Shown here piece by piece: positions 56,501 through 64,000 of a stretch of DNA of 64,000 nucleotides. Numbering within the stretch: the stretch's first letter is position 1; each line of letters starts with the position of its first letter. Position numbers and translations under genes: made by a program. Source of the stretch: Saccoglossus kowalevskii (Eukaryota; Hemichordata; Enteropneusta; Harrimaniidae). The DNA is taken from positions 256,453-320,452 of the forward strand of contig NW_003141314.1 in the NCBI RefSeq assembly GCF_000003605.2, given 5' to 3'. Under the pieces are notes generated by a model that searched no databases, was not told the DNA's origin, and saw nothing but the letters and a program-made list of their open reading frames with translations.

Positions 56501-59500
56501 GGTGACTGTGAAATGTAAGCAACAGGCGAAGACACAAAATGTTTTGGTTCACAACAATAAAAAAAATTGCTGTGTATAGTATCCGTATCTGCAAATTAAG
56601 TGCTTCGGCAACTTGCTGACCGAGCGAGTGGTAGAGTAGCCAGCACTCAGTCCAATGTTCACAGAAGGATATGAAGTATATAGCTGCCTGTCACGGTTTT
56701 AAAGTATGCATACCGCCTGCCAAAACTTGATACCCCCAATTTCATAAGACTCACGTCACATCAGCCAGACACAGAGCAAACCACAGCAAACATTCCACCA
56801 AGATTAAGCTTTTCTTACAGTCATGCTCAGCTGAAAAGGAAATATGTCCCCTTTCCCCGGGTCCAGCACCTCAGCGCAGAGCTATATACTCCAAACACCT
56901 TGAGGTTCATTAAACAAAATACTTTGACAGGCGTGTGTGCTGGAGAATTAATCAGCTGGCAGGGCTCAGTAATTTGCATGCAATCCAGCAACTGTTTTTA
57001 TTGGCTGCAAAGCACCAGGCCCTGGAATCAGAATAGTGCTTATCGTTTGGTTCACCTGGCAAAGTGAAAGAGTACGTGTAGGTAGTCTGAGGGTGTTAAC
57101 TGACACACAATCCAAACTATCGAGTAAACACAACATTTTTATTTAATGCTCATTCTCAAAGTATCAAGATGAATAGGGTTCTTTTTACTTCTCCCCAGTT
57201 CACCTGATCTGACAAGACCACTATAGCGGAACTGACAAGTTATCGATTTGTTCAAAACAACTATTGCGATCTATCCATCCAAAGGTTTCTATGGCAACCA
57301 TATGACCACTGTGCAAATCTATTCGGGTATACCAGTAAATAATGAAAACTTTTTTCTTTTCAAAGAAAGATTCAGAATGGCGGGAATATATAAACTTTTT
57401 TTTTCACAGACAAACAAAATATTTTCTCATTTTTTTTTTTCAAACACAAACTTATGCAACAGAAGATAGGACAGCTTGACTAAAACTCAATCACAATTTG
57501 TCTTAGTGTCTAACAGATATCCAAATCAATTTATCTTGATAAAATGAGGCAACATAGGTCAGTCTGCTAAATATATATCATTATCAGACCAACCGATCTT
57601 GTTTGACTACTGATGATTCATAACTACGTTGGTCTACATGGATTTTGAGGTCACCAGGTGTCTTTCCTGTATTCAGCTTAAACTGAGTTGGTGCATCGTA
57701 CAAACGTCAACAACCGCAATAGAAGTGGATGTGACATAGCTAATATAACCTACGTACTTGTATTTATCTTATTTATTTATTTTTAATCAATACAGTGTGC
57801 ATCATGGCTACTGTGACAAGTACATAATGTTAAATAGCACACCATATTTGCTCTATTAGAAGTGCATCTGTAATTGATGACCATATTGATTGAAACAAAA
57901 ATTGCATTTATTATACAGTGGTCATATAATAAACACACCTATGGCATTTGCGCAAGTCACTGTGCTAATTAGAGAAAATATTATATGAAGTGAAGTTTTA
58001 AACCCCAAAATGATTCACTATTAATTGTCATGCTGTATGAGAAACTATGGTAGTTGGTGACCAGGCTGTTAGGTCACCATAATCATATCGGTAAATGTCA
58101 ACATTATCAAAACACCTGTCATTCCCCCAATCATATTATATATTATATGTCGGTTAAAATCTCTGATACAAGATGGAATAATGACCACCCTTTTTTAATT
58201 GGTGATATTGATTGATTGATATAATTGGTGCAATGTTGTCATGGAAACACCTCCAGTGATATGAAACACGAAATAAGTTCTTGTAAGATCCAGTGGTCAC
58301 TGACCTTAATGTTATCAATCAAGAAGAAAGTAACAATAGTCTGTAGTCTTAATAGTCAGATTTTCAACAGCCAATAAATATTAACTTTAGGAGCAACAGT
58401 ACGTGTTCTCTATAATAGAGATTTCATTGTTGTTTACATCTGTGTTTTTCTGTTTTGGAGAGAAGAAACTTTAAGCTGAGATTTTCAGTTAGTATTCAAT
58501 TCAAACTAGGCTGATTCAACAAAATTGTGAATTCGGATTGCGAATAACATGGGTCAACTACCACAAGTGAGAAAAACACCGCAAACACCACAAACACTGC
58601 AAAAACACTGCATTTTATATTGTCCTTATCACGGATGATCTTCAAGAATTTGTTTAATATTACAATCGGAATGCAGATTTTCCAGGTAAGTGTTGTGACA
58701 TGTTAGAAATGTGAAGAAAAGAAAAGTGACACCCATGAATGCGAGACATTCCTACACATCAACCTACACGACTCTTCAAATCCGTTACTTTGAGGGGAGA
58801 AAGCCGCTAAATTCTCATAATGGAAAATGACAAAATACTCAGATGTTTTTGAGAAATAGGAGACTGGCTACCCGGTAATGTGATACAGGATTAGCGAGCT
58901 GAGTTTTTTTTATATAACAAATACCTTTAACATGATTAAACAGAGAACTGTAATATGGACTGAAATGCATTGAAGTAAACAATGCATAGTAGCGGGATGG
59001 TGAACCCAGTGACGAGTCCATGTAGACAAAAGTTTAAGATTTCTATTGAGACATCTGATCAGCCCCCAGAATGTTCTAAGTAAGTGAATGTGTGCAATGT
59101 AGATATCAGATATAGAGGCAGGTAGCAAGAGAAAGGGCTGGCCAAAACAAAAACAATGCAAGCTTGGTGAATGAATTGTATTGTACTTTGTGAGACCATA
59201 CATGTAGTGGAGCCAGCATGTAACAATTAATTTGCATGGTCATGAACAGGTTTTGGAAATCTGCCAGTTGATTAAAGAAACCATAATGCCAGAAATTATC
59301 AACCCATTATACAATACACAATGCATGAACTTGTATTAACTACAACATACATGTATGGCCATAAAGTGTTACAATCACGTAGATAAACAACAAGGACTGG
59401 TTACATTTTGATGACTACCACTTCAAAAATGATAACAAAACTGAACTAGTTATGTATATTAGTTATAATTATAAACAATTCACAATTATGCTGACCAAAA

Positions 59501-62500
59501 ATCCCAAATCATATGAAATGATTGTAAGACTGATATTACCGGTAATCAAGGAAGTAGCGGTACATGTACATCCTTCATGAGCTAGCTGACCAAAGTTTTT
59601 CAATCTCTGCTAAAAACCAAAACAAGTTCATGCAAAGACAAATCTATTAAAAATAATAACTACTGGTACTTGTTAAGTCACAGAAAGAATGACCAGTTTG
59701 AGGCATAAAACAAAAACATGGATACAATGTTAGTGGCAGCGAGTTACTTATTAACCACATAAACACACAGCCGTACAAGGATTATGTTTAACAAACAACA
59801 ACAGTAGCACTACAACGATACCGATAACCACAATAGATAGAATATGCCTACCTTTTCTTATAACAGGGCATGTTGGCGAAAAAAACAACAGGGAGAGAGT
59901 TCTCCACTTTGTCTTCCGTACATGTATCAAGAACCATTTTAATGGTTGTACATGCCAAACGTCTTCAGTTTATCCTTTTTAAAACAAACTTGTTTATAAA
60001 ATTCGGCTGTGGGGTAAGATCTTACAATCCTGTGTCAGTTCAGTAAACTTGTTTATGTTGAAGCTGTATAACTTTCGAGTCGTGGGGACACTGCCTCAAG
60101 TCACTAAAGGTCTCGGAGTGACGATCCGGACAGACAATACTAAACAATAGTGGACTGTACCATTTCTTTATAAAGCAGACAGCCAATTACCGAACTCATG
60201 CACCAAATATGTAAACGTAACAGGAAGTTGTGAACTGCACGTGCAAATGGGGACAAAACAAATATTTGTTTTTTTACCAGGTTCGATAAAAGAGGAGGAA
60301 ACCAAAAAAATTAGAATACGAAGGTTTATTGTCAATGAATCCCCAAAGGTATCTCGATTTATACTGGCGATTGTAATGCTCATATTAAGTGGTGAGATAA
60401 ACAGTGTTAGATCGTTGACCCTAGCAAGCGAGGATAAACCCCTCCAACACCAAAAATGAATTCATACGTAGTAAACAAAATAAAATATGGCACAATTTAA
60501 TTACAGATACAAATACATACAACATGTATTGTACTGTGTATGAATTATTGGATGAAACTACGTATAGGGGTGGAACATTTGATATCATAAGGGTTAAGTT
60601 TCTCTACACATTTAACTGTATCAATAACATGCAAAGAAAAAGTGTTATACAACTACAGTGTCTTCATCATTTAAAATAAACCTGGATGACCAGATGTTAT
60701 CATAATCTATACAAAAGATACTGTAAAACATGCATTTTTAGTGAGTATGCTAATTTAGCTAATCCATAATTTCACTAATCCAAGATTTCACTAATTTATA
60801 ATAAAGTACAATCACAAAATGAGATTATTTGCACTTTTAAGATTTTGTTAATTCTTGCATCGAGTCAAATTTGATAAAATGTCATGTAAATGTAGCTATT
60901 TCAAGTTTCACTGTGACGGTATGAATTATCTTGCAGAGAACTTAATTATTCATTGTTTTTAATTTGCTAATTCAAAAATGTGTTAAATTTAAATGACAAT
61001 TGATCAAAATAATGGATGAACATTTGCTTTATTGGCTCAATGAGGAGAATGTGAATTTAAAACCCCACCCATTATCCAAACAGTGGTTTTTAAAAACAAT
61101 TGAATCCTTTCAATGTTTTCCCAAATCAACAACTTGCCTGCACTTAAAAAGTACAGGAATGCAACCTGACATTTAAAATACCACCATTAAAAACACACAC
61201 ACAACGTGTGTGCATGCACAGGTATATAACAAAGCATTATCTCAAATCATTGGTATTCAGAATTTTTTTTTTTCAAAGGTGATTCACCTCAATCCACAAT
61301 TGACGGTACTACGATACACATACCAGTATTCAGGTATCTAAGGAAAGTATTTACACAAGGATTGAGAAAAAAACCTTCATAAGATTTTCTCAAGTGATTG
61401 TTTAGTAGTTGCACCAGACATTCTTGTTTTTGATCCTTGCTTTGTACTTTGATCTCTTTAATAATTACTTATCTTCTATGAAGAAAGAACTGCCTTTTCC
61501 CCATCGCAGCCTCATTTGCTCCGTAGCGTCACTTATGTTACTCATCCATACATTCACAAAATTCACAAAATTCCTATTTGTATGATGAAATTGCACACTG
61601 ACTAGATGAGAAGAGCTAAAAGTTCAAATCAAGTTATATGTTCTCACTAAACCTTCTGAACACCAAGCTTGATCACTGGAATGTCATTCTTAAATTTTCA
61701 TGAAACATGACAGATTGTTGATATAGTAATTCTGTTATTGTTACAAAATATGTATGCAAATTAGATATTATTATTATGCAAATGCTTGCACAACTACCTG
61801 CACTAGTTCAGATCAGAAATACCACACACGTACGTTGTTTTTTTTAAGATGTTCATGCATACTTATATAAACAACATCTAACCAACAGTTATTACCGTAA
61901 TTGTTGACAAGAGTTATATTAATTAAAAATGTAAACAAATCTTCACTTGAGGCAAATTGTTTTCACTAATGTTACTGCAATATTAAAAAGAAATTCGACC
62001 ATGATCTTTTGGAATCTTGGCTCGCTGTTTCTTTACCCTCTGGATGAAAACTAGACTTAATTAAAATGATGAGAGAAAGACGTGAATGACTCTTTATATC
62101 AAAGTAAAACTTGTCTTTATAAAATGCAGGAAGAGGGGAAAATGTCCATCTTCTTTTGATTTTATTACATGTCCTGTTTACAATAAGGTATTTGTGGCAT
62201 GCTCAGCAACCAATATTTGACATATGGTATACACTGTATATGTATCATAAATTTTATTAACACCTTCAAACATTCCGCCATCACGGAAAAGTTGAAATCA
62301 ACATCCAGATAAATCATATATAATTTATACTTAAGGTCACTACGGTAACTCTTTGATAAATAAGTGGAAAAAGTTGACTTTAGTGTATGAAGAACAGAAG
62401 AAGGAACAGGAAGTAAATAAACATTTGGAAGTTAGTCGTCTAGGTTACACTAGTGGAATTAGAAAATTTCTGTGTAATTGTGTGTTCTTGAAAATTGGAG

Positions 62501-62655
62501 GAAAAAACAATCTTAAAAACCACTTCCAACTATTTTACTTGACCTTGGCTATAACCACTACTTCAACAGAATTACCACACTAGATAACAATCGTATTACA
62601 AAGCAATATCCTTTTATGTATGTCAGGACAATATCCTGAAAGTACAAACAATACT
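56501..62655. other. Upstream of candidate Shroom first exon, no gene recognised
   Basis: AT-rich DNA with scattered short open frames, none with a domain or splice support except the tiny candidate at 59852-59871. No RNA gene was recognised. Confidence 0.45.
59852..59871 (-). CDS. Candidate tiny alternative first exon (59.9 kb)
   Basis: CCAACATGCCCTGTTATAAG on the minus strand encodes MPCYKK and reaches AAAAG|GTAGGC, again leaving two bases (AG) in the phase needed by the Shroom 35677 acceptor. The upstream sequence has a pyrimidine-rich tract. So short a frame arises often by chance; it is listed only because of the phase match and good start context. Confidence 0.18.
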
Positions 62656-63172
62656 ACCAAGTAGTATACAGTATCTGTACTGCATAGTTGATGATGTCAC
62701 CAAGTAGTATACAGTATCTGTACTGCATAGTTGATGATGTCACCAAGTAGTATACAGTATCTGTACTGCATAGTTGATGATGTCACCAAGTAGTATACAG
62801 TATCTGTACTCCATGGTTGATGATGTCACCAAGTAGTATACAGTATCTGTACTGCATAGTTGATGATGTCACCAAGTAGTATACAGTATCTGTACTGCAT
62901 AGTTGATGATGTCACCAAGTAGTATACAGTATCTGTACTGCATAGTTGATGATGTCACCAAGTAGTATACAGTATCTGTACTGCATAGTTGATGATGTCA
63001 CCAAGTAGTATACAGTATCTGTACTCCATAGTTGATGATGTCACCAAGTAGTATACAGTATCTGTACTGCATAGTTGATGATGTCACCAAGTAGTATACA
63101 GTATCTGTACTGCATAGTTGATGATGTCACCAAGTAGTATACAGTATATGTACTCCATAGTTGATGATGTCA
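62656..63172. repeat. 43-bp tandem satellite, about 12 copies
   Basis: Twelve head-to-tail copies of a 43-bp unit (CACCAAGTAGTATACAGTAT, CTGTACTGCATAGTTGATGA, TGT). Copies differ only at a few positions (GCATAG/CCATAG/CCATGG). The unit has a GTATAC palindrome. Confidence 0.96.
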
Positions 63173-64000
63173 AAACAATAAAAATAGAGCCTCATTAACA
63201 TACAGTGTCAATATGATCCCCATGCCATTGACAAATGTTGAACACTGAAGGCCATATTTGCCCAACTCAATAGAAGCACAACCAAAGAATCATTAAAAAT
63301 ATTATTTTGACCATGGACATGTCGGTACCTTTGTTATTTGCATGTGCTACAAATAAATCAAATACGGAAAATTCCAGTTTTTAAAATTAAATAATAATTG
63401 GTCAGGTATGATAGCTACCAGTAGCTTGGAAGTTAAGTTACACTCCCCAACTGTACTGTATTTACATGGTTACAGCTGATTGGTTAAACTCAAATGATTA
63501 GGTCATTGACAACCAATCACAGAATTCAGAACAAGTACACACCAATAAATTAAATTCTTTCAATAAGTGATAAATTAAAACATTTAATTAAAGCAACGAA
63601 CATCGCAGGAATTTTTACGGTTTTAGAAGATACTTAAGGACATATGCCGAGCAGACAATTTATTGAAGATCTTTGGTACAGACATAATGAGATTTAATAG
63701 CACTACACCTCACAACTAAGCAGTCTAATTGTTTGTTTTAACTTTTAATATGTATCACTTTAGTTACAACTTGAAAACAGTTCCCCTAGGGACGGTTGCT
63801 ACAATAATAGGTCATTCAATCTTGCTCACAAGTGAAAGAAACATCCATTTAGTTGTATTTTCTCCCACGATCAGTGAATTTTGTGTACATGAATTGCTCC
63901 ATCAGATGCACATCTTCAGTGAAAATACTTCCCAAGGGATAGTTTGTATAATAGCTCCTTATTCAATCTTGCAAATTTAAACTGCACATCTTACAAGTCC
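63173..64000. other. Right flank, nothing recognised
   Basis: AT-rich sequence with two weakly similar segments (about 63781-63835 and 63925-63975, each ending in TTCAATCTTG). No coding or RNA feature is supported. Confidence 0.4.

Noticed and set aside
62656-63172. Possible CRISPR array
   Set aside because: Units are contiguous without unique spacers; the DNA is eukaryotic. The same holds for the 17-, 28- and 56-bp arrays.

Overview
The window is metazoan nuclear DNA. It is AT-rich, with long introns, GT-AG splice sites, tandem satellites, MITE-like elements and two assembly gaps (14481-15397 and 40034-40083). No prokaryotic, organellar or viral gene was seen. Gene content and intron style suggest an invertebrate, possibly a non-vertebrate deuterostome, but the sequence alone does not fix the species.

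Three genes can be supported. (1) A WWC/KIBRA gene on the minus strand. Only its first coding exon (6811-6938) was found; it encodes the first WW domain, and the rest must lie in or beyond the 6.8 kb to its left. (2) A dCMP deaminase (DCTD) on the plus strand, four exons from 7471 to about 10714 or 10769, head-to-head with the WWC gene across 532 bp holding CCAAT, CRE and YY1-like sites. (3) A large Shroom gene on the minus strand, stop codon at 18484, with eight exons joined in consistent phase up to 35677. These include a giant central exon of about 4.2 kb and a complete C-terminal ASD2 domain. A well-formed candidate first exon at 56328-56500 has the matching splice phase, as do two weaker ones at 44647-44759 and 59852-59871. 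With the 56.5 kb exon the protein would be about 2,246 residues and would lack a PDZ domain.

Layout: 1-6810 WWC intron 1; 6939-7470 divergent promoter; 7471-10769 DCTD; 10.9-14.5 kb a nest of dispersed and tandem repeats ending in a 917-bp gap; 15.4-18.5 kb gene-free; 18.5-35.7 kb Shroom coding exons; 35.7-64 kb mostly Shroom 5' intron or upstream DNA with repeats and possible alternative starts.

Two observations stand out. Three tiny palindromic insertions (22-31 bp) at 24.97, 27.60 and 49.34 kb share a CCACAGT...GACTGTG core, and each is flanked by a different, perfect 6-bp direct repeat, which looks like a target-site duplication. In addition, the linkage Shroom-DCTD-WWC with these orientations matches pieces of the human genome as I recall them (DCTD next to WWC2 at 4q35; SHROOM2 next to WWC3 at Xp22), suggesting an ancient neighbourhood split among vertebrate paralogues. 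Functionally, WWC/KIBRA (Hippo signalling, apical cortex) and Shroom (apical actomyosin through Rho kinase) both act in epithelial apical organisation; DCTD is a nucleotide-metabolism enzyme.
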